A stretch of 64,000 nucleotides of DNA, from the NCBI RefSeq assembly GCF_030063135.1, contig NZ_JASISO010000002.1, forward strand, positions 1 through 64,000. The letters run 5' to 3'. The translations under genes and the position numbers were made by a program. This document shows positions 43,901 through 52,072 of this stretch, in pieces. Positions within the stretch are counted from its first letter, which is position 1. Every line of letters begins with the position of its first letter. This DNA comes from Streptomyces sp. G-G2. GTDB lineage: Bacteria; Actinomycetota; Actinomycetes; Streptomycetales; Streptomycetaceae. Below the pieces are notes generated by a model. It was not told the origin of the DNA, did no database searches, and worked only from the letters and a program-made list of their open reading frames with translations.

Positions 43901-45556
43901 ATGGACCTGGACCCCGGAAACCATCTGATCCCCGCGCCCCGGGACGCCGCGTTCGCGGACGGCGGGGCGCGGTACGGATTCGGGCCCGAGCCCGATTTCG
44001 CCGCCGGGCCCGGTACGGAGGCCACCGCGCGCTGGCTGCGCGGGGTGCTGGGGGCCGCCGCGGGGTGGGGGCTGCCGCCCGCCGACCCCGGTGAGCGGGC
44101 CGACGTACGGCTGGGCGTCGACGAGCGCGTCGGGCGGGAGCTGGGCCCCGAGGGGTACGAGCTGACCGTCGGCCCGGACGGGGTCGGCGTCCTGGGCGGC
44201 GGGCCCGCCGGGGTGTTCTGGGGCGCGCAGACGCTGCGTCAGCTGCTCGGGCCGCACGCGTACCGGCGGGCGCCGCTGCCCGGGGCGGCCTGGAGCCTGC
44301 CGTACGGGACGGTCCGGGACGCGCCCCGGTTCGGCTGGCGCGGGCTGCTGCTCGACGTGGCCCGGCACTTCATGCCCAAGGACGGGGTGCTGCGGTACAT
44401 CGACCTGCTGGCCGCCCACAAGCTCAACGTGCTGCACCTGCACCTGACGGACGACCAAGGCTGGCGGATCGAGATCAAGCGCTACCCCCGGCTCACCGGG
44501 GTCGGCGCGTGGCGGGAGCGGTCCCGCCGGGGCCACCGGGCCTCCCCGCTGTGGAACGAGACCCCGCACGGCGGGTACTACACCCAGGACGACATCCGCG
44601 AGATCGTCGCCTACGCGGCGGAGCGCCAGGTCCGGGTGGTCCCGGAGATCGACGTACCGGGCCACGCGCAGGCCGCCATCGCCGCCTACCCGGAACTGGG
44701 CAACACCGACGTGGTGGACACCGCGGCGCTCGGGGTGTGGGACGACTGGGGGATCAACGAGAACGTGCTCGCGCCCACCGAGGCCGTGCTGCGGTTCTAC
44801 GAGGACGTCTTCGAGGAAGTGCTGGAGCTGTTCCCGGCGGAGGTCTCGCCCTTCGTGCACGTGGGCGGCGACGAGTGCCCCAAGACGCAGTGGAAGGCCT
44901 CGCCGCTCGCCCAGGAGCGGATCCGGGAGCTGGGGGTGGACGGCGAGGACGGGCTCCAGGCCTGGTTCATCCGGCATTTCGACGGCTGGCTCGCCGAGCG
45001 CGGGCGGCGGCTGATCGGCTGGGACGAGATCCTGGAGGGCGGCCTGGCGGACGGGGCGGCCGTCTCCTCCTGGCGCGGTTACGCGGGCGGGATCGCGGCC
45101 GCCGAGGCCGGGCACGACGTGGTGATGTGCCCCGAGCAGCAGGTGTACCTGGATTACCGTCAGGCGGAGGGCCCCGACGAGCCGGTGCCCATCGGGTACG
45201 TCCGGGCGCTGGAGGACGTCTACCGCTTCGAACCGGTGCCCGCGGCGCTGTCCCCGGAGGCCGCGGCGCACGTCCTGGGCGCGCAGGCCAACGTCTGGAC
45301 CGAGGTGATGGAGAACCAGGACCGGGTGGACTACCAGGTGTTCCCGCGCCTGGCCGCCTTCGCCGAGGTGGTCTGGTCGCGGCTGCCGGAACCCGCCGCC
45401 CGGGACTACGCGGACTTCGAGGCACGGATGACCGGGCACTACCCGCGGCTGGACGCCCTCGGGGTCGACTACCGGCCGCCGGGCGGTCCGTTGCCGTGGC
45501 AGCGCCGGCCCGGGGTGCTCGGCCGCCCGAAGGACGGACTCCCGCCGCAGGTGTGA
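43901..45556 (+). CDS. Beta-N-acetylhexosaminidase, glycoside hydrolase family 20
   Basis: A 551-residue enzyme with a GH20b-like N-terminal domain (about 1-135) and a TIM barrel. The family landmark HVGGDE has the catalytic Asp324-Glu325 pair; LHLTDDQGWRIEIK, VPEIDVPGHAQAAI and WTEVMEN are also diagnostic. It removes terminal N-acetylglucosamine or galactosamine from chitin or peptidoglycan oligomers. No signal peptide is visible, so it probably acts in the cytosol on imported oligosaccharides. The start has a GGAGG site. Confidence 0.94.
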   Translation: MDLDPGNHLIPAPRDAAFADGGARYGFGPEPDFAAGPGTEATARWLRGVLGAAAGWGLPPADPGERADVRLGVDERVGRELGPEGYELTVGPDGVGVLGGGPAGVFWGAQTLRQLLGPHAYRRAPLPGAAWSLPYGTVRDAPRFGWRGLLLDVARHFMPKDGVLRYIDLLAAHKLNVLHLHLTDDQGWRIEIKRYPRLTGVGAWRERSRRGHRASPLWNETPHGGYYTQDDIREIVAYAAERQVRVVPEIDVPGHAQAAIAAYPELGNTDVVDTAALGVWDDWGINENVLAPTEAVLRFYEDVFEEVLELFPAEVSPFVHVGGDECPKTQWKASPLAQERIRELGVDGEDGLQAWFIRHFDGWLAERGRRLIGWDEILEGGLADGAAVSSWRGYAGGIAAAEAGHDVVMCPEQQVYLDYRQAEGPDEPVPIGYVRALEDVYRFEPVPAALSPEAAAHVLGAQANVWTEVMENQDRVDYQVFPRLAAFAEVVWSRLPEPAARDYADFEARMTGHYPRLDALGVDYRPPGGPLPWQRRPGVLGRPKDGLPPQV

Positions 45557-45595
45557 CGCACGGGCGTGCGGCTGGTGAAGCATCAGGGGAGATTC

Positions 45596-45619
45596 CAGGA
45601 ACTCTTCCTCGAATTCCTG
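45596..45619. promoter_or_regulatory. Imperfect dyad upstream of the xanthine-dehydrogenase-like genes
   Basis: caggaactc at 45596-45604 and gaattcctg at 45611-45619 pair in 8 of 9 positions. Operator function is only a possibility. Confidence 0.25.
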
Positions 45620-45828
45620 CTATACGGGCACAAACGGGCGATCCGGGTCGGACGCGGACGGCGTACGGGCCCGGCGCATGCGGGGGCCCGGCCCCGGCGG
45701 GGGCGCCCGGCGGACCCTCGCGCCGGGCGGCGCTGAAGATGTGCCAGAGTTGCCACGTCCCGGTCGTGAGCACGTACCGTACGGCGGAACAGGCGTGAGC
45801 GCCGGGACATCGGGAAGGGGCAGCTGGG

Positions 45829-46737
45829 TTGACCACGCACGCACCGCACGCACTGCACGCACCGGATTCACCTCAGGGGCCGCAGCCGACGCAGTCCGTG
45901 ACGCTGCCGGCCTCGCTCGACGAGGCCGTGGCGGCGCTGGCCGCCATGCCCGCCGCCGTGCCCGTGGCCGGTGGCACCGACCTCATGGCCGCCGTCAACG
46001 CCGGGCTGCTGCGCCCGGCCGCGCTGGTCGGCCTGGGCCGGATCAACGAGATCCGCGGCTGGCAGTACCAGGACGGCCACGCCCTCCTCGGCGCCGGACT
46101 CACCCACGCGCGGATGGGCCGGCCGGACTTCGCGGCGCTGATCCCCGCCCTGGCCGCCGCGGCCCGCGCGGCCGGACCGCCGCAGATCCGCAACGCGGGC
46201 ACCCTCGGCGGCAACATCGCCACGGCCGCCCCGACCGGTGACGCACTGCCGGTGCTGGCGGCGCTGGAGGCGGTCCTCGTCATCGTCGGCCCGTTCGGTT
46301 CCCGGGAGATTCCCGTCTCGCACCTGCTGGCCGGGCGCGAGATGCTGCGGCCCGGTGAGCTGATCGGTTTCGTCCGGGTCCCCCTGCTGCACGCGCCGCA
46401 GGTGTTCCTGAAGGCCACGGGCCGGACCGGCCCGGGGCGCGCGGTGGCTTCCGTGGGGCTCGTACTGGACCCCGCGCGCCGGGGCGTGCGCATCGCGGTG
46501 GGCGCGGTCGCGCCGATGCCGCTGCGGCCCCTGGAGGCCGAGCAGTGGGTGGCCTCGCTGATCGACTGGGACGGGGAGCGCACGCTGGCCCCGGACGCGC
46601 TGGAGGCCTTCGGCGAGTACGTCGCGGCCGCCTGCGTACCGGACCAGGGCGAAGTGGTGGCCCCGGCCGTGCTGCACTTGCGGCGGACGGTGGCGGTACT
46701 GGCACGGAGGGCCCTGGGGAGGGCGCTGACCTCATGA
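45829..46737 (+). CDS. Xanthine dehydrogenase family FAD-binding subunit
   Basis: A 302-residue FAD protein of the CoxM/XdhB type. The first FAD motif is AGGTDLMAAVNAGLLRP and the second NAGTLGGNIATAAPTGD, followed by a CO-dehydrogenase flavoprotein C-terminal domain. It would pass electrons from the 2Fe-2S subunit to NAD+ or another acceptor. A TTG start after AAGGGG fits. It overlaps the next gene by ATGA. Confidence 0.9.
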   Translation: MTTHAPHALHAPDSPQGPQPTQSVTLPASLDEAVAALAAMPAAVPVAGGTDLMAAVNAGLLRPAALVGLGRINEIRGWQYQDGHALLGAGLTHARMGRPDFAALIPALAAAARAAGPPQIRNAGTLGGNIATAAPTGDALPVLAALEAVLVIVGPFGSREIPVSHLLAGREMLRPGELIGFVRVPLLHAPQVFLKATGRTGPGRAVASVGLVLDPARRGVRIAVGAVAPMPLRPLEAEQWVASLIDWDGERTLAPDALEAFGEYVAAACVPDQGEVVAPAVLHLRRTVAVLARRALGRALTS

Positions 46738-48944
46738 GTGAGAACGAGAACGTGAACGACGGTGTGAACGACGGTACGGGCCACGGCGACGGCTCCCCGT
46801 GGGGCTGGGAGCCGGTGCCGCACGGGGGCGAGTACGACTCCGACGCGACGGCGTTCGTGAAGCTGCCCCCGGAGATGCTTGGCGCGACCGGTACCGGGGA
46901 GCCGCTGGAGGCCCCCGGGCACGGGTTCGTGCCGCCGCCGATGATCGTGCCGCTGGGCTCGGCCGGTACGGACCCGGCGGCGACCGGCACGTGGACGCTC
47001 CCGGTGCGCTGGCCCGAGGCGGCCGGCTCCGCCCCGGCGGCCCCCGCCGCGCGGACGCAGGCCCCGGCCGCTCCGGTCCTGGGGCCGATCCCGGCCGTGA
47101 TCCCGATGCCCGCGTCGGCGATGGCCGCGCTGCACGGGGACGCGGAGCCGGGCGCGGACGCGGAGGGGAACAGGCGCGGGAACGGGAACGGACACGCGGA
47201 CACCGACCGGGGCGCGGGGCCGGATCACGGCTACGAGTACGGGCACGCCCCGGACCAGGGCCACGAGTCCGGCTCGACCGCCGAATGGCGCTTCCCCGAG
47301 GCCGCGCAGCCCGCCGAGGACCCGTACGGCGACCAGAACGGCGGCCCGTACGGCGACCAGAGCGGTCACCACGACCTGAGCGGCCTGTACGACCCGCACG
47401 ACCCGCACGGGCAGCACGACCCGAACGGCCAGCACGGTCAGCACGACCCGCACGACCCGCACGGCCAGAGCGGCCAGACCGGGCAGTGGGCGATCCCCGT
47501 CGTGGACGGGGAACTCCCGGAGGAGTCGGGCGAGTTCCGGCGCGGGGCGGCGGCGGCCGACTGGAGCCAGGCCCCGGCCACCCTGCCGGGCGGAGCCGCG
47601 GCCCCCTGGGCCACGCACCCCGGCCTCGGCCTCTCCGACGCCGAGCAGCACCACGCGGAGCAGCACCACGGCGAGCAGTACCGGGACGAGCGGCGCCAGG
47701 ACGAACGGCACCACGCCGAGCAGCGCCAGGACGAGCCGGTGGCCGGCGCGAGCCGGTTCGACGCCTTCGGCGCCCTCGACCCCGAGCAGACGATGAGCGC
47801 GGGCGTCCTTCCCCCCGACCCGGGGGCCGGGCCGGAGCAGCGGGTGCACGGCGAGGCCGACGCGGGGTTGGCGCGCCTGCCGCGCGGACCCCGGGTGCTG
47901 GGCGGTCCCGGGGTGGGCACGCCGCTCCCGGAGGCTCTGGAGCACGAGGAGGGGCAGGTCGCCCCGGCCCCGGACATCGACGCCGCGCACGGCGCGGCCG
48001 GGGCGCCGGTGACCGCGGAGCGGCCGCATCCGGCCGCCGAGCCCGAGCACGTGGAGGAGCGCGGGGCGCAGCCCCCGGGTGAGCACGTGGACGGGGCCGA
48101 GGAGGCCTTCGGGTCCGGCGGAGCGGGCGGTGCGCCGGGTGCCGGCGAGGGGGAGCACCGGGAAACCGCGGCGGCCCCGGAGGCGGACGGTCCGGGGGAG
48201 GTTCCGGACGCGGGGACGACGTACGACGAAGGAGCCGCGGCCCCCGTCCAGGACGCGGCGCCGGTCCACGAGGAGCACCCGCTCGCCTCGTACGTGCTGC
48301 GCGTCAACGGCGCCGACCGGCCCGTCACCGGCGCCTGGATCGGCGAGTCGCTGCTCTACGTGCTGCGCGAGCGGCTCGGCCTGGCCGGAGCCAAGGACGG
48401 CTGCTCCCAGGGCGAGTGCGGCGCCTGCGCCGTGCAGGTCGACGGCCGCCTCGTCGCGTCCTGCCTGGTGCCCGCCGCGACCGCCGCGAGCAGTGAGGTC
48501 CGTACGGTCGAGGGCCTGGCCGCCGACGGCGAACCCTCCGACGTGCAGCGGGCGCTGTGCCGGTCGGGGGCCGTCCAGTGCGGTTTCTGCGTGCCGGGCA
48601 TGGCGATGACGATCCACGACCTCCTGGAGGGCAACCACGCCCCCAGCGAGCTGCAGACCCGCCAGGCCCTGTGCGGGAACCTGTGCCGGTGCTCCGGCTA
48701 CCGGGGCGTCATCGACGCCGTCGGCGAGGTGGTCGCGGAACGCGCGGCGGCCGCCGAGTCGGGAGCCCCGGGCGGGGCGGGAGCGGAACCGCGCATCCCG
48801 CACCAGGCGGCGCCGGGCGAGGGCGGCATCCACCCGGACCGCGGGCACGACCACGGTCCGGACCACGGGTCGGCGACGCACGGCTCGGCGCACGGGTCGA
48901 CCCACCAGCAGCAGCACCAGCAGCGGCACGGAGGCATGGCGTGA
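46734..48944 (+). CDS. Xanthine dehydrogenase family 2Fe-2S subunit with a 515-residue disordered extension
   Basis: A 736-residue protein. The final part (about 518-695) is a complete two-cluster ferredoxin/XdhC-type subunit: cluster-one ligands Cys557, 562, 565, 577 (DGCSQGECGACAV) and cluster-two ligands Cys616, 619, 651, 653 (QCGFC, CGNLCRCSGY). The preceding 515 residues are low complexity, acidic, Pro/Gly-rich, with repeats of DPHDPHGQHDP and AEQHHAEQHHGEQ about 195-345. The C-terminus is also His-rich (HDHGPDHGSATHGSAHGS). Normal subunits are about 160-200 residues. ATGA overlap with the FAD gene supports the start. The extension may bind metal; this is inference. Confidence 0.85.
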   Translation: MSENENVNDGVNDGTGHGDGSPWGWEPVPHGGEYDSDATAFVKLPPEMLGATGTGEPLEAPGHGFVPPPMIVPLGSAGTDPAATGTWTLPVRWPEAAGSAPAAPAARTQAPAAPVLGPIPAVIPMPASAMAALHGDAEPGADAEGNRRGNGNGHADTDRGAGPDHGYEYGHAPDQGHESGSTAEWRFPEAAQPAEDPYGDQNGGPYGDQSGHHDLSGLYDPHDPHGQHDPNGQHGQHDPHDPHGQSGQTGQWAIPVVDGELPEESGEFRRGAAAADWSQAPATLPGGAAAPWATHPGLGLSDAEQHHAEQHHGEQYRDERRQDERHHAEQRQDEPVAGASRFDAFGALDPEQTMSAGVLPPDPGAGPEQRVHGEADAGLARLPRGPRVLGGPGVGTPLPEALEHEEGQVAPAPDIDAAHGAAGAPVTAERPHPAAEPEHVEERGAQPPGEHVDGAEEAFGSGGAGGAPGAGEGEHRETAAAPEADGPGEVPDAGTTYDEGAAAPVQDAAPVHEEHPLASYVLRVNGADRPVTGAWIGESLLYVLRERLGLAGAKDGCSQGECGACAVQVDGRLVASCLVPAATAASSEVRTVEGLAADGEPSDVQRALCRSGAVQCGFCVPGMAMTIHDLLEGNHAPSELQTRQALCGNLCRCSGYRGVIDAVGEVVAERAAAAESGAPGGAGAEPRIPHQAAPGEGGIHPDRGHDHGPDHGSATHGSAHGSTHQQQHQQRHGGMA

Positions 48945-51361
48945 GCGGGCGAGACGCGGCGACGGCGACCAATCCGGGCGCTGTTCCGGGCGCCGGGGCG
49001 GGGCCCGGTTCGGGGACCGCGTCCGGGGCCGGGCTCGGTTCGGGGCCCGCCACCGGATCGTTCTCCGTGGCGGCCATGGCCGAGGCCGAGGCCGCCGAGC
49101 CGGCGGCCCTGCTGCGCGGCATCGGCGCGTCCGTCCCCGCGGCCGACACCCGCGCCAAGTCCGAGGGGACCTTCCCCTACGCCGCCGACCTGTGGGCCGA
49201 GGGCCTGCTCTGGGCGGCCGTGCTGCGCTCCCCGCACGCCCACGCCCGGATCCGCTCCATCGACACCTCGGCCGCCGCCGAGATGCCCGGCGTCCGCGCC
49301 GTGATCACGCACGCCGACGTCCCCGGCGCCACCACCCACGGCAGGCGCATCGCCGACCGCCCGGTCTTCGCCCACGACCTGGTCCGCCACCACGGCGAGC
49401 CCATCGCCGCCGTGGCCGCCGACCACCCGGACACCGCCCGGCTGGCCGCCGCCGCCATCGCGGTCGAGTACGAGCTGCTGGACGCCGTCACCGACCCCGA
49501 ACACGCCTTCGGCGCCCCGCCGCTGCACCCCGACGGCAACCTGATCCGGCACATCCCGCTGCGCTACGGCGACCCGGAGGCCGTCGGCGAGGTCGTCGTC
49601 GAGGGCCTGTACCGGATCGGCCGTCAGGACCCCGCCCCCATCGGCGCCGAGGCCGGGCTCGCCGTGCCGCGCCCCGACGGCGGCGTCGAGATCTACACCG
49701 CCTCCACCGACCCGCACACCGACCGCGACCTCGCGGCCGCCTGCTTCGGCCTCGAACCCGAGCGGGTCAAGATCGTCGTCACCGGTGTTCCGGGCGCGAC
49801 CGCCGACCGCGAGGACCCCGCGTTCCAGCTGCCGCTGGGACTGCTGGCGCTGCGAACCGGCTACCCGGTCAAGCTCGCCGCCACCCGCGAGGAGTCCTTC
49901 CTCGGGCACGCCCACCGCCACCCGACCCTGCTGCGCTACCGCCACCACGCGGACGCGGACGGCCGCCTGGTCAAGGTCGAGGCCCAGATCCTGATGGACG
50001 CGGGCGCCTACGCCGACTCCTCGGCGGAGTCGCTGGCCGCGGCGGTCGCCTTCGCGTGCGGCCCGTACGTCGTCCCGCACGCCTTCGTCGAAGGCTGGGC
50101 CGTACGCACCAACAACCCGCCGTCGGGTCACGTCCGCGGCGAGGGCGCCATGCAGGTGTGCGCGGCGTACGAGGGCCAGATGGACAAGCTCGCGGCCGCC
50201 CTCGGCATCGACGGCGCCGAAGTGCGGATGCGCAACGTACTGGCCACCGGGGACCTGCTGCCCACCGGCCAGACCGTGACCTGCCCCGCGCCGGTGGCCG
50301 AACTGCTGCGCGCGGTACGGGACTTCGACCTGCCGCCGCTGCCGAAGGACACCCCGGAGGAGGAGTGGCTGCTGCCCGGCGGCCCGGAGGGCGCGGGCGA
50401 GCCGGGCGCGGTGCGGCGCGGCGTCGGCTACGGCGTCGGCATGGTCCACATGCTCGGCGCGGAGGGCACCGACGAGGTGTCGACGGCGACCGTGAAGGTG
50501 CTGGACGGTGTCGCGACGGTGATCTGCGCGGCCGTCGACACCGGCCAGGGCTTCGCGACGCTGGCCCGCCAGATCGTCCAGGAAGTACTGGGCGTCGACG
50601 AGGTGGTGACGGCCCCGGTGGACACGGACCAGCCGCCCGCCGGGGCGTCGGCGCACGGCCGCCACACGTGGGTGTCGGGCGGGGCGGTGGAGCGGGCGGC
50701 CAAGATGGTCCGTACGCAGCTGCTCCAGCCGATGGCCCACACGCTGGGCATGTCCACCGAGCTGCTCCAGATCACGGATGGCCGGATCACGTCGTACGAC
50801 GGGGCGTTCTCCACCACCGTGGCGGAGGCGATGGCGGGCAAGGAACTCTGGGCGACGGCCCAGTGCCGCCCGCACCCGACCGAACCGCTGGACGCGGACG
50901 GCCAGGGGGACGCGTTCGTGGGGCTCGCGTTCTGCGCGATCCGCGCGGTGGTCGACGTGGACATCGAGCTCGGCTCGGTGCGGGTCGTCGAGCTGGCGGT
51001 GGCGCAGGACGTCGGCCGGGTGCTCAACCCCCGCCAGCTGGAAGCCCGTATCGAGGCGGGCGTCACCCAGGGCGTGGGCGCGGCCCTGACCGAGAACCTC
51101 CGCTCGGCCGCGGGCCTCATCCGCCACCCCGACCTGACGGGCTACGCCCTGCCGACGGCGCTGGACGCCCCGGTGGTGCGGATCGTCAAACTGGTGGAGG
51201 AACGGGACGTGGTGGCGCCCTTCGGCGCGAAGGCGGCGAGCGCGGTCCCTGTGGTGACGACGCCCGCGGCGGTAGCCTCGGCGGTACGCGCGGCAACGGG
51301 CCGCCCGGTCAACAGGCTCCCGATCCGGCCATCGGCGGCGGTGGCCGCGCCCAACTCGTGA
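48941..51361 (+). CDS. Xanthine dehydrogenase-like molybdopterin subunit lacking key motifs
   Basis: An 806-residue protein overlapping the 2Fe-2S gene (GTGA). A 55-residue Gly/Ala-rich head precedes an Ald_Xan_dh_C-like domain (about 65-190) and the molybdopterin-binding domains. The overall pattern follows the xanthine dehydrogenase family (LRSPHAHARIRSIDTSAA, DTGQGFATLARQIVQEVLG, VAQDVGRVLNPRQLE). Three usually invariant sites differ. The molybdopterin loop GGAFGG is PGATAD at 284-289, RGFG is RGEG at 399-402, and GVGE, carrying the catalytic glutamate, is AASA at 765-768. The protein may be a pseudoenzyme or bind another cofactor. It ends the operon. Confidence 0.85.
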   Translation: MSGRDAATATNPGAVPGAGAGPGSGTASGAGLGSGPATGSFSVAAMAEAEAAEPAALLRGIGASVPAADTRAKSEGTFPYAADLWAEGLLWAAVLRSPHAHARIRSIDTSAAAEMPGVRAVITHADVPGATTHGRRIADRPVFAHDLVRHHGEPIAAVAADHPDTARLAAAAIAVEYELLDAVTDPEHAFGAPPLHPDGNLIRHIPLRYGDPEAVGEVVVEGLYRIGRQDPAPIGAEAGLAVPRPDGGVEIYTASTDPHTDRDLAAACFGLEPERVKIVVTGVPGATADREDPAFQLPLGLLALRTGYPVKLAATREESFLGHAHRHPTLLRYRHHADADGRLVKVEAQILMDAGAYADSSAESLAAAVAFACGPYVVPHAFVEGWAVRTNNPPSGHVRGEGAMQVCAAYEGQMDKLAAALGIDGAEVRMRNVLATGDLLPTGQTVTCPAPVAELLRAVRDFDLPPLPKDTPEEEWLLPGGPEGAGEPGAVRRGVGYGVGMVHMLGAEGTDEVSTATVKVLDGVATVICAAVDTGQGFATLARQIVQEVLGVDEVVTAPVDTDQPPAGASAHGRHTWVSGGAVERAAKMVRTQLLQPMAHTLGMSTELLQITDGRITSYDGAFSTTVAEAMAGKELWATAQCRPHPTEPLDADGQGDAFVGLAFCAIRAVVDVDIELGSVRVVELAVAQDVGRVLNPRQLEARIEAGVTQGVGAALTENLRSAAGLIRHPDLTGYALPTALDAPVVRIVKLVEERDVVAPFGAKAASAVPVVTTPAAVASAVRAATGRPVNRLPIRPSAAVAAPNS

Positions 51362-51375
51362 CCGTGTGACCCGCA

Positions 51376-51387
51376 TTGCACGTGCAA
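51376..51387. promoter_or_regulatory. 12-bp perfect palindrome, likely operator of the type VII-like locus
   Basis: TTGCACGTGCAA reads the same on both strands and lies 9 bases ahead of a -35 hexamer. Such a palindrome suits a dimeric repressor or activator. Confidence 0.5.
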
Positions 51388-51395
51388 CCCCGAGC

Positions 51396-51424
51396 TTGGG
51401 GCTGTCGGTGCCGGTCGCTACAGT
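51396..51424 (+). promoter_or_regulatory. Promoter of the type VII-like locus
   Basis: TTGGGG at 51396-51401 and TACAGT at 51419-51424 are separated by an optimal 17 bases. Transcription from about 51431 would cover the gene at 51539 and those following. Confidence 0.55.
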
Positions 51425-51538
51425 GATCTGTACGTCTGCGTACGTGCGGCTTCGTGAGCACGAAGTCGGGGGCGGGGCGCGGTGGTAACACCGCGCTGAC
51501 GGGGAATCACGGGGATACGGGGAGTCGGGGAGGCCATC

Positions 51539-52072
51539 GTGGCAGAGGAAGTGGACCAGAGTGTGATTGCGGCGATCCCATTCGCCGGTCCGGCGGTGCT
51601 GGGGTTCAACCAGGTGATGCTGGCGACCCAGGGGCCGGCGCTGTTCGTCGAGCACGAGTCGATGCTCAAGTACAAGCAGCGGGTCGACACCCTGCTGGAA
51701 CAGCTCAAGGGCTCCCAGGCCGACCACGGCAAACTGGCGGACGGCACCCTGGGCAAGACGGACCTGGGCCACGGCTTCCCCGAGGCGGACGGCCTCTACA
51801 CGGCGTACAACAAGGTCCGGACCGAGCTGGAGACGCTGTCGAAGGCGTTGGGCGGGCAGATCGAGGCACTCGGCATCGCTGTCGAGGCCTCACGTGTCGG
51901 ATACGCCAACATCGACGAAGACATCAAGCGGCGCATGAGGCTCCTGCACACGCAGGCCGAGGAGCAGTACGTTCGGGCGCGCGACCCGCAGAAGCAAGCG
52001 GCTGACAAGGCGGCGACGGCCGCCGGTCAGCCGCCGCACAACGCAGACGATGGCTCTGGGGGTGCCATTTAA
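51539..52072 (+). CDS. Helical ESX-like partner protein, unknown function
   Basis: A 177-residue soluble protein, mostly alpha-helical and charged, not clearly in a named family. The N-terminus has a hydrophobic stretch (VIAAIPFAGPAVLGFNQVML), a long helical middle (LKYKQRVDTLLEQLKGSQADHG), and KVRTELETLSKALGGQIEALGI. No WxG was seen. A GGGGAGG site precedes the GTG at 51539. Its stop overlaps the next gene's ATG (TAATG), so production is coupled to the WXG/PPE-like protein, suggesting a heterodimer. The role is inferred from context only. Confidence 0.7.
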   Translation: MAEEVDQSVIAAIPFAGPAVLGFNQVMLATQGPALFVEHESMLKYKQRVDTLLEQLKGSQADHGKLADGTLGKTDLGHGFPEADGLYTAYNKVRTELETLSKALGGQIEALGIAVEASRVGYANIDEDIKRRMRLLHTQAEEQYVRARDPQKQAADKAATAAGQPPHNADDGSGGAI

